Assembly: GCA_030141605.1 (NCBI GenBank)
Contig: JAQGDQ010000011.1
Span: 1,052,066-1,116,065, forward strand
DNA length: 64,000 bases
Origin: Tubiluchus corallicola
Taxonomy: Eukaryota; Priapulida; Priapulimorpha; Priapulimorphida; Tubiluchidae
Reading direction: 5' to 3'
The position numbers and the translations under genes are program-made. Below the pieces are notes generated by a model. The model saw only the letters and a program-made list of their open reading frames with translations, was not told the origin of the DNA and searched no databases. Below are positions 55,301 to 60,801 of this stretch, piece after piece; the stretch's first letter is position 1; the number at the start of each line of letters is the position of its first letter.

Positions 55301-55403
55301 GTCATTGAAGAAGCAGGAGAAAGAGAGGAAGAAACAGTTGGAAACGGCCATGAAACAGCTGAGAGTTCTGGTGACAGCCTCTTGCATGCCGTCGCAGTGT
55401 TAG
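13345..55403 (+). CDS. EXOC6: EXOC6 / Sec15, exocyst complex component 6 (complete, 20 exons)
   Basis: Sec15 is the exocyst subunit that binds active Rab GTPases (Rab11 type) and brings secretory vesicles to the plasma membrane. Exons: 13345-13514, 14444-14609, 16785-16923, 17582-17627, 39125-39329, 39876-40088, 40806-40889, 41220-41266, 42715-42835, 43590-43711, 44105-44258, 44732-44841, 45677-45788, 47107-47186, 48725-48852, 49081-49187, 51301-51442, 51858-51931, 54545-54657, 55265-55403. They total 2,472 nt or 823 residues; human EXOC6 is 804. Hallmarks include FMEKLDERIKNHDREIERMC (exon 2), SMSDLKDFLESIRK (exon 5), VDFSPVYRC (exon 6), YYRKQRKKQA (exon 7), FFVVEDHILH (exon 9), FEEDNYTPI (exon 11) and GALQQFNLDVIQCE (exon 17). 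ATG 13345 is chosen over the upstream in-frame codons because MAECC aligns with the human start. Residues 243-285 form a basic, proline-rich insert. Intron 15 uses a GC donor. Intron 4 is 21.5 kb and hosts the receptor cluster. Confidence 0.96.
14721..15324. mobile_element. ~600-bp MITE with TAGGGATGTC ends
   Basis: In EXOC6 intron 2 (14610-16784). The left end is TAGGGATGTC and the right end GACATCCTTA, inverted apart from one base. Both ends flow into AT-rich, ATTCGAATC-like text. There is no coding capacity. It is related in style to the TAGGGGTGAGCA family below but has different ends. Confidence 0.5.
15880..16310 (+). repeat. Dispersed repeat family R1, copy 2
   Basis: In EXOC6 intron 2. 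Resembles 1170-1530 throughout (shared TAACTGGTGGA, GCTATCTAATTT, ACAGAAGGCTTGGCC). Unknown element class. Confidence 0.55.
17749..17840. mobile_element. Short foldback/MITE with GGGCC...TTTCACAAA arms
   Basis: A 92-bp element in EXOC6 intron 4. The left arm contains GATTTCACAAAGCCATCA and the right arm TGATGGTTTTGTGAAATTGG; reversed, the two pair over about 24 bp with a few mismatches. The centre is about 45 bp of unrelated sequence. Confidence 0.6.
18420..19110. other. Intron 4 stretch with no gene recognised
   Basis: The first 70 bp (CGTTAAGCGAAACGTCGCTAA and the related TCGCTTAACGACATTAATGC) look like the edge of an old transposon with short internal repeats. The 64-codon open stretch there is not convincing as a gene. 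The rest shows nothing. Confidence 0.3.
19120..19365 (+). mobile_element. tRNA-derived SINE, plus orientation
   Basis: In EXOC6 intron 4. A degenerate A box (TTTAGTATAGTGGTAATGC, 19124-19142) and B box (GTTAGCTCGATAC, 19167-19179) lie at tRNA-like spacing. They are followed by a body that shares AGTCTCTGTTATGTA and TTATTTACAGTCGG with the reverse complement of 32735-32945. Two copies with a common body indicate a SINE, not a tRNA gene. Confidence 0.65.
19651..19725. repeat. Perfect 29-bp inverted repeat with 17-nt loop
   Basis: The left arm 19651-19679 and right arm 19697-19725 are exact reverse complements over 29 bp. The loop, 19680-19696, can pair further (GGTG with CACC). The whole hairpin is 75 nt, lies in EXOC6 intron 4 and would be transcribed with that gene. 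It may be a small foldback element, a recent local inversion-duplication, or a small-RNA precursor. Confidence 0.85.
21534..22421 (+). CDS. Intronless rhodopsin-family GPCR 1, nested in EXOC6 intron 4
   Basis: A 295-residue seven-helix receptor for an unknown ligand, expected at the plasma membrane and coupled to G proteins. Helices lie at roughly residues 25-51, 61-84, 98-121, 138-160, 168-192, 222-246 and 258-279, then an amphipathic helix 8 (281-293). Class A marks: GN43LLVL in TM1, D71 in TM2, E119-R120-Y121 in place of DRY, W146 in TM4, P180 in TM5, CWCP 232-235 in TM6 and NPLIY 273-277 in TM7. N10-L-S is a glycosylation site. The cysteine pair normally joining TM3 to the second outer loop is absent; C249 and C254 in the third outer loop could form an internal disulphide. 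The short second loop and HTC/TNSALNP region recall melanocortin/EDG/cannabinoid/adenosine-type receptors, but that assignment is inference. About 91% identical to receptor 2. Confidence 0.92.
   Translation: MNMEGSAAANLSFDSSYSLGTSSFLKIIASLLLLTDFAIVVGNLLVLMTVYKCEELQTRMNMLIVSLVCADLLAGLAIPIEVAALLRPNDRLQVGLYSGIFAAWACDTSLYHLYLIAAERYVAVVHPFKYYYVTKKLLAMLIFCAWITALAGSLVLYLLQDPKQSVLFLNVYFVFFFYIPAVIMVILYVLIWKTARRLVLQIHPEDPQSGATIREMKATRTVGIITVVFFICWCPLLLYPFILSFLRTCRDHTCYSHEGVILVWLAYTNSALNPLIYGASNSAFRKAFKKILKYG
22726..22731 (+). terminator. Poly(A) signal candidate for GPCR 1
   Basis: AATAAA about 305 bp after the stop codon. The equivalent hexamer is kept in unit C (29745-29750) and in the receptor-less middle unit (26114-26119). 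Confidence 0.45.
22737..22905. repeat. TTG/CTG trinucleotide microsatellite, internally duplicated
   Basis: Mixed TTG and CTG triplets. A block ending TGCTGTCATTGTTAGGTCCC appears twice here but once in unit C (29757-29825), so the tract lengthened after the large duplication. The Asn/Ser-rich minus-strand ORF across it is an artefact of the repeat. Confidence 0.9.
24733..24787. repeat. (TA)n microsatellite, unit A
   Basis: About 50 bp of pure TA. The counterpart in unit C is at 31684-31735. Confidence 0.95.
25255..25630. mobile_element. MITE copy at the end of unit A (hAT-like family)
   Basis: AT-rich text full of ATTCGATTCGAATT motifs, ending TTCTGGTAGAG. In unit C the same element continues into ATGCTCACTAC, the family end. 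Here the terminal dozen bases are missing, so the unit A/middle unit junction cuts the element. Confidence 0.5.
25800..27330 (+). pseudogene. Middle tandem unit that lost its receptor
   Basis: Colinear with 22440-24740 of unit A. It starts with the receptor 3' flank (TGCAAAGTGCAGACTA against TGCATAGTGCAGACCA), keeps AATAAA at 26114 and the TTGGAGCTTAGGGATGCAG block, and ends near the TA-microsatellite position. It is shorter by about 0.7 kb of internal deletion. No receptor codons remain. It shows that the array once had at least three units. Confidence 0.8.
28512..29399 (+). CDS. Intronless rhodopsin-family GPCR 2, nested in EXOC6 intron 4
   Basis: 295 residues from the ATG at 28512, which aligns with the start of receptor 1; the open frame extends four codons upstream but without an ATG. 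All class A marks of receptor 1 are kept: N43, D71, ERY, P180, CWCP and NPLIY. I count about 26 differences by eye, clustered at the extreme N-terminus, the second outer loop (DPKQSV to NPEQSE), the third outer loop (RDHTC to WDHTC, HEGV to DESF) and TM3 (C106 to W). The signalling face is almost unchanged. Receptor 2 ends KCG where receptor 1 has KYG, so only this copy keeps a C-terminal cysteine that could be palmitoylated. Candidate poly(A) signal at 29745-29750. Confidence 0.92.
   Translation: MNMESLTAANLSFDSSYSLGASSFLKIIASLLLLTDFAIVGGNLLVLMTVYKCEELQTRMNMLIVSLACADLLAGLAIPIEVTALLRPNDRLQIGLYSGIFAAWAWDTSLYHLYLIAAERYMAVVHPFKYYYVTKKLLVTLIFCAWITALAGSLVFHLLQNPEQSELFLNVYLVFFFYIPAVIMVILYVLIWKTARRLVLQIHPEDPQSGTTIREMKATRTVGIITVVFFICWCPLLLYPFILSFLRTCWDHTCYSDESFILVWLAYTNSALNPLIYGVANSAFRKAFKKILKCG
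29757..29825. repeat. TTG/CTG trinucleotide tract, unit C
   Basis: The shorter counterpart of 22737-22905, with a single TGTCATTGTTAGGTCCC block. Confidence 0.9.
31684..31735. repeat. (TA)n microsatellite, unit C
   Basis: Counterpart of 24733-24787 at the same place in the duplicated unit. Confidence 0.95.
32200..32601. mobile_element. MITE copy at the end of unit C (hAT-like family)
   Basis: AT-rich body with ATTCGATTCGAATTC motifs and a right end TCTGGTAGAGAATGCTCACT that matches the 3' ends at 57462 and (reversed) 62475. The left end is indistinct. It lies in unit C at the same place as 25255-25630 in unit A, so it inserted before the large duplication. Confidence 0.55.
32735..32945 (-). 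mobile_element. tRNA-derived SINE, minus orientation
   Basis: The reverse complement matches the body of the SINE at 19120-19365 (AGTCTCTGTTATGTAGTTG, TTATTTACAGTCGG) and has a B-box-like ATGAGTTCAATAC. It abuts the receptor fragment at 32958. Confidence 0.6.
32958..32990 (+). pseudogene. Eleven-codon GPCR TM1 fragment
   Basis: Encodes NLFVLMAVYKC, equivalent to residues 43-53 of the intact receptors (NLLVLMTVYKC). The match breaks off sharply on both sides, into a SINE on the left and unrelated sequence on the right. Confidence 0.65.
32991..34950. other. Intron 4 stretch with no gene recognised
   Basis: Short ORFs (32987-33235 and 34004-34333) lack any recognisable motif. Positions 34730-34800 resemble 35905-36000 (shared GAAAAGAGCA and AAGCTTAATGTGACATT-like text), so receptors 3 and 4 appear to share upstream sequence. 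Confidence 0.35.
34951..35265 (+). pseudogene. Truncated GPCR 3
   Basis: ATG at 34951 opens a receptor N-terminus (NSSYYH, a glycosylation site), TM1 (DNLLVLMAIYKC) and the first part of TM2 (AIADLL). Homology stops at about 35171. The frame continues for about 30 unrelated codons that match a repeat also present at 36094-36180, then stops. TM3-TM7 are absent. It cannot make a working receptor; a short membrane peptide is possible but unlikely. It is closer to receptor 4 than to receptors 1 and 2. Confidence 0.85.
35172..35262 (+). repeat. Junction repeat J, copy 1 (truncates GPCR 3)
   Basis: Starts TGCGGAGTTTGGTGTACAA and is about 85% alike to 36092-36180. It forms the false C-terminus of receptor 3. 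Confidence 0.75.
35266..36091. other. Spacer between GPCR 3 and GPCR 4
   Basis: About 830 bp, AT-rich, no gene recognised. Its right part (35905-36000) resembles the sequence upstream of receptor 3. Confidence 0.35.
36092..36180 (+). repeat. Junction repeat J, copy 2 (just upstream of GPCR 4)
   Basis: Same sequence as 35172-35262. It ends within about 10 bp of the codon equivalent to the start of receptor 3, which here reads ATA. Confidence 0.75.
36214..37175 (+). pseudogene. Broken GPCR 4 (frame lost after TM4)
   Basis: The first frame, 36214-36756, encodes the N-terminus (NSTYNYT, two glycosylation sites), TM1 to TM4 with N in GGNLLVL, D in AFADLL, and ERYLAVVHPF. The second frame, about 36780-37175, encodes TM5 (FFYIPTIVMVIL), the third inner loop (SATIREMKATRT), TM6 (LWCP) and TM7 (NPLIYAASSNAFRKAF). 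Between them a 46-bp tandem duplication (36715-36760 and 36761-36806) adds stops. Removing one copy would still leave the halves out of frame, so a second indel exists, probably in the TTAATTAAT-rich run before it. The ATG used by receptor 3 is ATA here, leaving M36214. Most of the receptor is well conserved, so the break looks recent. Confidence 0.8.
37600..38460. pseudogene. GC-richer coding-like relic, identity unknown
   Basis: Clearly higher GC than the flanks and with several long but interrupted frames on both strands. The minus-strand stretch around 37755-37650 reads with GVDIRHRGPEVANC and LSSTEELRVSLSKELAG, which looks protein-like. Neighbouring frames (37765-37950, 37848-38036) are offset. 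It is probably a decayed mobile-element or retrocopy ORF. I recognise no catalytic motif. Confidence 0.4.
41790..41920 (+). repeat. Dispersed repeat family R2, copy 2
   Basis: In EXOC6 intron 8. Matches 12175-12270 around TTTCCATGCA and CGCTTACCTGCT. Confidence 0.45.
43833..44052 (-). mobile_element. Two tandem tRNA-derived SINE heads
   Basis: Two ~113-bp direct units (the marker GAAATGTGAAAAAGTCGATA occurs at 43868 and 43981). Read on the minus strand each has a strong T-arm/B box: CCCAGTTCAAATCCAGG in the first, CTGGTTCGAATCCAGG in the second. The A box is poor. The pair ends about 50 bp before the acceptor of EXOC6 exon 11 (44105), antisense to the gene. Confidence 0.65.
44293..44560 (+). 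repeat. Dispersed repeat family R3, copy 1
   Basis: In EXOC6 intron 11. Resembles 46085-46345: shared TTTAAAGTTGAAC, TAGTGACTGAACTTCA, CCTCATCTAA and ACATTGGCTAC in the same order. Element class unknown. Confidence 0.65.
44970..44992 (+). repeat. Interstitial telomere-like (TTAGGG)n
   Basis: Three and five-sixths exact TTAGGG units followed by degenerate ones (ACTGGGGTTGGAGTTAG), in EXOC6 intron 12. Confidence 0.9.
46085..46345 (+). repeat. Dispersed repeat family R3, copy 2
   Basis: In EXOC6 intron 13, direct orientation relative to 44293-44560. Confidence 0.65.
48853..48858 (+). other. GC-AG 5' splice site of EXOC6 intron 15
   Basis: Exon 15 must end after the G at 48852 for the frame to join exon 16 (A-S-Y-D-W, human A-D-Y-D-W). 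The intron then begins GCAAGT, the standard strong context of GC donors, and ends TTAACAG at 49080. No GT donor nearby fits. Confidence 0.85.
50088..50531 (+). CDS. Doubtful 147-codon ORF in EXOC6 intron 16
   Basis: Starts AAGATGG, a fair initiation context. The first ~45 codons (around LGLALEKTASKITAS) look protein-like; the remainder is Phe/Lys/Ile-rich as expected from AT-rich noncoding DNA. No domain was recognised. It could be a chance ORF or a decayed insert. Confidence 0.2.
   Translation: MALPNEDLGLALEKTASKITASTSYYQSFKTRVFDKCSTSFYAEKLGRNYKFKFLVFSKQIFDVLVLEYKSSIYLVFVFVKNKKICSTQFLMHFTKKYLTTVLKLWTVLICKHTSEFQKIYFNNFKATGLCRFKQHADQIAFYPKNS
52317..52414. repeat. (CT)n microsatellite
   Basis: Nearly pure CT over about 95 bp in EXOC6 intron 18. 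The Arg/Glu-rich ORF on the minus strand and the Ser/Leu ORF on the plus strand are artefacts of it. Confidence 0.95.
52590..54080. repeat. Repeat-rich part of EXOC6 intron 18 with a ~480-bp polypyrimidine tract
   Basis: From about 52968 to 53450 the plus strand is almost all C and T, with CTTTT-type units. On either side lie fragments that look like decayed MITE ends (52600-52700; 53840-54080, with AAGTGCACAAATTAAGTGCTTAAG-like palindromic text). ORFs across the tract are composition artefacts. Confidence 0.75.
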
Positions 55404-55720
55404 CATGATGCATAATTTAATGCTATGGCATGCTATGTTTATATCAAGTAATGTTAGCATAATGTAATGATATCATGTTGCATTTTATATGTAATGTAAG
55501 CCTGGCATGTTATCATGTAGTTCAAGTCTGGCTTCTTGTTTTCCCTCGCAAATTGTTTTTCCCATATTCACCTGTTATGTACTTTTGCACGCTCATGTAA
55601 TTCTAGTACCTGGTATGATTAATATCCATGATATGATTTGCGTTTATTGTTAACATTTTAATTATGTTATAATATTATTATCTACCTAAATAATTTATGT
55701 GGCGATATATAAGTTTTTTA

Positions 55721-55726
55721 AATAAA
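55721..55726 (+). terminator. Poly(A) signal candidate for short EXOC6
   Basis: AATAAA 317 bp after the stop codon, the first canonical hexamer I see downstream. Confidence 0.5.
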
Positions 55727-57150
55727 TTTTTGTCACTATATAGTTTGTTAATTTATTACCTCAGAATTGGGATGTTACATTGTCCCTAAAGTGTCTAAAA
55801 CCAAATTCAATTAATAATGGTGCTTATGTTTTTAAGCCGACAGTTTTCTTTCTTTGATTGAACTTTGTAATGATTTTTCAGTTGGTATCCATATTATCAC
55901 GGAGTATGCAGTATTTTTAATTAAGCACTATTGTGAAGTAACACTGAAACAGAACTTTTGGGGACGGTTTTGACAACATTAATTTTTCCGCATGTTTTTA
56001 CCATGTCACTTGGGGCAAGAGTATAATCAAGTTCTGTTAGTCTCCATTAGGAAGTATGAAATTAAAATCTAAATTGTGTAGATTAATTCCTTTATATGTA
56101 ACTGTAACACACACTGAGAAGCAGTGACCCAGATTTTCCTTTCTGTCTTAATCCTTTCACTATGGAAGGCAGCACACTGATGCCCATGTTTTCGTATAAA
56201 GGACAGTGAGGTAGACTGCCGCACTAGCTCAACACTGAGTGCAATTGCCCAGGTCTGCTCATTTCGCTGCTGGCTCTGCAAACACGTTGTCGAAACACTT
56301 AGCTGCTGTGAAATTGAGGTTGCTTTGCAACTTGTAAGGCTAACCATTAACCAGCCAATCAGCATCTGAAGCCAGCTGTATTCTACAATACTGTACTGTA
56401 TGATACATTCTCATCCAAAATTACTTGCTGGTAGTTGGTGAAACATATGTTTAGTGGCTTGTTCTGCATTTCTTATAAAACGACTGCATATTATGAGTTA
56501 GTGTTATCACTTTTGTGAAAATTGGTTTCTAAATGTAAGTACAATCAAACCTCTTTATACCAATCACGTTTGGACTCCAGAAAAAGTTGGCATTAGAGTG
56601 AGGTGCATTAATACATGCATGCCTATGCAAATATAGACGTTTTATTTTGTGAAAAGTATGGGCGTTAAGCGAAGCTGGCATTATAAATGGGGCATTATAA
56701 CAAGATTTCACCATACATACTGGTGTGTATGGATGAGTGTATCTGCATGCAGGCAAGTGTGAGTGTGTGCATGCATGTATATACATGCGGTCATACAAAT
56801 TAAACTATTATTCACTATAGGTGTTTCATAACAAATGACTATTTGTTTATTTACAAGATTTCATTTTAGTAACACACCTTAAGATGTCATCGTCAAATGC
56901 GTAATTTAAGTCAATGCAGTCTAGGCAAAAAGTGAATGTGCAGTGCATGCATAAGTTGTAATCTGATGTGCATGCTATGTTGCATGCTTTTGTGAACTGC
57001 ATGTCACGATCATGCATACTTGTTAGCTATATTTGTATTACACCATAAAATAGATTAAAAACTCAACACCACCCTTAAGTTAATGGCAGTTATAACCTAT
57101 AAAATAGTTCAATACATTAAAATGGTAAATGTATGCACTAAACCCACCAG

Positions 57151-57462
57151 TAGGGGTAAGCATTGAATGTTCGAGTTTGATTTGAACAAATTTTTTTCAT
57201 TTGAATTCGCCACTTCAGCTATATACGTTCTTTATAATTAAAACATTTGAAACATCATACAGTCAACACAATTTAACTGCGATTTCTCTGCACAATTTTT
57301 TAACTAATTATTGGTGTTTTACTGCATAGTAAACTCAAGTAATACGCATGATTTTTGTAAGACCGCCTTTAAAACTGAATTTGAATTCCAAATCTTGAAA
57401 TTCAGTTTGATGTGAGTTCGAAAAACAAAAATTCAATTTCTGATAGAAAATGCTCACCCCTA
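57151..57462. mobile_element. hAT-like MITE, 312 bp
   Basis: The left end TAGGGGTAAGCATT and right end AATGCTCACCCCTA are inverted repeats with one mismatch. The TAGGGGTGAGCA form resembles hAT-superfamily ends. The 8-bp flanks CCCACCAG and CTCATCAG agree at 6 of 8 positions, compatible with a decayed 8-bp target duplication. The body has ATTCGA-type motifs and no ORF. Confidence 0.65.
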
Positions 57463-58287
57463 CTCATCAGAGATGCATTCTTTCAATTTATGTCTCAGGA
57501 CCTGCATTAATTTGAGGAAGTTTCACTTTGGATTTTCTGAGTTTTCGTTGAAAACAAAATTTACTAAATTATAATTTGTTTCTGTTGCTGTAGATTTATA
57601 AAAATAACTTATTAAATTAAAACAAATAGTCATTATAATGTGCTGTATTATATTGGCCTCAAAGTGAAGATTGTTTAACATTTTCTTAATTATGCTCGTT
57701 AAATTTTATATGATTTGTATAAAATATAGTTTTAATTTGCAATGTTCGACTTGCGTGAATTTCACAAGAGTGTCATAAAATATTATGAATAGAGAAAATT
57801 TTTAATAAAATTGCTGGTTTTGTTTGTATTTTTTGCATTATTAAATTTTTCCGATTTTTTCTTGCCATTTTGACAATTTTTACTTTAATTCTCAGTTGTT
57901 TAGCAGTTTTTTAATTAAAAACAAAAACAAAGATTTGAAACAGACTTGTTAAGGCCCTTTTGGCATTCTTAATTTTTCCACTAAAACATTCTAAGGAAAG
58001 CAACCATTTCGAGAGGCTTCAAATAGAAGCAACTCTGTAAAAACCAGCATGGCAGGAAACTGGTCTTTATGTGCAAAATTGAAAAACAGTCAAGTACAAG
58101 AAATTAAAAAATGTTTTTTTAATTAACTTTGTGCATTTCAAAGTTTTCCTTTGTAATTTGTAAGATAAAAAAGACTTGCTGGTTTGGATATTCATGTGTT
58201 ATGAGCTTCTACATGTACTACTGCAATGCCTTGTGGCTTTCTCTGTATACTGATAAACACAGATTTATTGATTTATTTCCTTAACAG

Positions 58288-58383
58288 GACAAACAGGAAC
58301 GGGAACTCGCACTGGAAAGGAAAAAGGTGCAAATGGAGGAAGAACTCAGGAAAAACCAGGAACTGATTAATGCAGCTCAGTGA
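58288..58383 (+). CDS. EXOC6: Alternative last exon of EXOC6
   Basis: Preceded by TTCCTTAACAG. Inside exon 20 a GT donor after 55370 (TTCTG|GTGACA) leaves phase 0, and this exon opens in phase 0. The join replaces the last 10 residues (VTASCMPSQC) by 31 highly charged residues beginning DKQEREL and ending LINAAQ, predicted to be one helix that extends the Lys/Glu-rich helix of exon 20. That isoform would be 844 residues. The human C-terminus (RSLVNGMSQHM) resembles the short form, so this exon is an addition. It could instead belong to an unrelated gene, but no other exon of one was found. Confidence 0.6.
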   Translation, partial: DKQERELALERKKVQMEEELRKNQELINAAQ

Positions 58384-59417
58384 TACAGGTAAAAACAGCA
58401 GCTTCCGAATTGCAAAGGTTGAAGGTAGCGGCGTCTGCGTCACAAGTTCTAGTCATAGCAGTGCTATTTAGACATAATAGGACAAATATCTAGACTGGCT
58501 TTGAGATAAATGCATTTTTACACATACCAACTTCGGTCTTCTTGTGGTTTATACATTTCTAAATGGCTTTAGACAGCTCTGCTGTGCGTCAAAATACAAT
58601 GGTGACTTATTACTGTGGGAAAATTCCATTGCGACACTGGTAAAAAATTTTCCATTAAAATAGATGAGCTGTATAAAAAAATCGGAATTTAACTCAGTAA
58701 TTGCAACTTTTAAGTAAATACCAATGGAAAAAAAACTTGACACTTTTCTCATTCTAAGAAACATTTCTAGGCATTTTATCTAGTTTGCAACAATAGAAGG
58801 ATTCTTATCTATTTGAAACTGTAAGAGAAATGCCCGGATTAGAATTTGGGAAAGCTCGAAACTAATCAAGTATTTAATTTCATGTCCCGCCAAGTGTGAT
58901 GGTTTGCGTTAAACTATCATGCTGAAATAAGCTGACATATTTGCTCAATACGTCATTTACGCTGCATGTTCATTGTAATAACGTGTATTTGGTAATTAGG
59001 TTACTTATAAAACTATGTCGAGGATGATGAAAGGTGTCTTTTTGTGCTGCAGATTAGGATGTAAAACTTTTTCTATAACTTTTTCCTGTTTTTGCCATGT
59101 TTAATTTGGTAAAATATGATTTGGCATATTTTAGCTGTATAAATCATGTATAGATTGCCACTGCACTTATTTTAAAATTTGTAAATTTAGTTCGTGCATA
59201 TCAAGGTGCTTTATGCAAACATGTTTGTTTATAAAATAATCTTTTTTAATCAAAGTTTAGTGTTCTGTCTTTATAGGCAGCTCTATGAAATAACTGTCTG
59301 AGAAAAATGTTTTACAGCCAAAATGGTAATGATAAGAGCATTCAGAAAACAATCAAAAACATTGCATGTCTATCATATATTTCAAAAACAATTTCCTCTT
59401 CACATGTTTCAAAACAA

Positions 59418-59490
59418 GGGAAGGAAACAAAGAGAGACAGAGGAGAGAAGAGAGAGGGGGAGAAAAGGAGAGAGAGAAAAAGAGAATGAA
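59418..59490. repeat. GA-rich tract
   Basis: Almost pure A/G on the plus strand (GAGAGAAAAAGAGAA-type). The charged ORFs across it are artefacts. Confidence 0.85.
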
Positions 59491-60202
59491 TTGATGTTGA
59501 TAAACGAAAAGAAATTATAAGGGTGACATCTCACACTGCACATCACAACACTACAAAGAAATACATAAAAACTACAACTTCTTTAACTCTGGACGGATTC
59601 CATGTTTCATCACAAGTATTATTATCACAGGAAAACATATATATATATATATATATATATAAGTACAGCAATGTTTCATAACCTGAAAGATAAAACCTTA
59701 ACGACAAAATTCAGAGCACTTAAGTATGTTTTGCAATCTGTATCTCACTTGCATGCATTCAAAGTGCTCACAAAAACTCTGTATAAGTAACGTGAAATTG
59801 ACCCCTGTGAAATAAACTAGTGCCGCTGTGATGAACATACATGAGACTTTTAAAACCTGCCTATAGCAAAAATAAACGAGATTAAATTTGAAGGCCTGCA
59901 AATGACAAAAGGTATGCGCCAATTTTTTTCTCAAAAAATCTCCGTTTGTCACCAAAAACATCTAGCAACTGACCACAAACACAATAAAAAAAGCATACTT
60001 AGAATAATGTCATAAAAAATGAGAACACATTTGCTGCACCAAACAAATGTATATAGTTTGTTTTACAATGTGTGTGCGTGTCAATTTTTTGGAAAATGAG
60101 ATGAAAATTTAGGTACATCAGTTTCTGCTTTGGCTCAATCTTTTTCCTTTATGTTTTCAATACTTCCGTATGCACAGTACAAAAATTAGAAGCTTGGAGA
60201 GC

Positions 60203-60359
60203 AGTTTTCCAAAATACTTCACATGACTCAAAGTTCTTTCACTTTCCACTGTTTGTAGAGACAAAAGAGCCCAAATATGGCTCAAAGTTTTCCAAAATAC
60301 TTCACATGACTCAAAGTTCTTTCACTTTCCACTGTTTGTAGAGACAAAAGAGCCCAAAT
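60203..60359. repeat. 74-bp exact tandem duplication
   Basis: 60203-60276 and 60286-60359 are identical over 74 bp (start AGTTTTCCAAAATACTTCAC), with a period of 83 bp. Confidence 0.92.
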
Positions 60360-60499
60360 CTGCAAATCTAGTACAAATGACAGTAGATTTCAGTCATAAA
60401 CTGTGATGAAAACTGCAGAACACTTCATCTAAATCATGCTTTCGTGCTTTTATGGTCTAACACTGACAAAAATGGAAGCATTGAGCAATAACCGACAAT

Positions 60500-60590
60500 A
60501 AGTAAAGATCAAGACTTTTGCGAAGTTAGGCGTATTTCAATGTTTGCGAAATATATTAGAAGGATTTAGTAATAAAAGTGCTTCCTTTAA
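60500..60590 (-). repeat. Dispersed repeat family R1, copy 3 (partial, reversed)
   Basis: The reverse complement contains GCACTTTTATTACTAAATCC and CAAACATTGAAAT, matching the 3' parts of 1170-1530 and 15880-16310. Confidence 0.55.
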
Positions 60591-60795
60591 TGGCGACTAC
60601 TGCACAACTGGATGCAAATTCATCAGATATAGCTAATCAACAAACTGTTTGTTTACAGTTACTGAGTTGCTGTGATAGAGGTATTCATAAATTACGAGAC
60701 AGAAAGAAAACTTGCAACTTTTGACTGACGCTACAATGCACATTGTAATATTACATGAGCACATGAGATTATCACATGAGAATGAAAAATGAAAC

Positions 60796-60801
60796 TTTAT
60801 T
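60796..60801 (-). terminator. Poly(A) signal candidate overlapping the IFT88 stop codon
   Basis: The last codons read CCA GAA TAA followed by A, so AATAAA spans the stop codon. If used, the 3' UTR would be only about 10-30 nt. No other AATAAA was noticed on this strand in the next few hundred bases. Confidence 0.35.

Larger units (their letters stand above)
55404..58287 (+). other. EXOC6 3' region: 3' UTR, or intron before the alternative last exon
   Basis: The short-form transcript would end after AATAAA at 55721-55726. Contents: a degraded segment at 56520-56720 (GGCATTATAAA, GGGCATTATAACAAG) similar to 42290-42445 and 9030-9110, resembling pogo/Tigger-type MITE ends, and the hAT-like MITE at 57151-57462. 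Otherwise AT-rich with no gene recognised. Confidence 0.5.
58384..60795. other. EXOC6-IFT88 convergent spacer
   Basis: No gene recognised. Holds a purine-rich tract (59418-59490), a TA microsatellite (59637-59660), a 74-bp exact tandem duplication and a reversed piece of repeat R1 (60500-60590). Confidence 0.5.

Noticed and set aside
59307-59520. Charged ORFs near 59.4 kb as another exon of EXOC6
   Set aside because: The Lys/Glu/Arg composition comes from a GA-rich tract and no splice site joins it to the gene.
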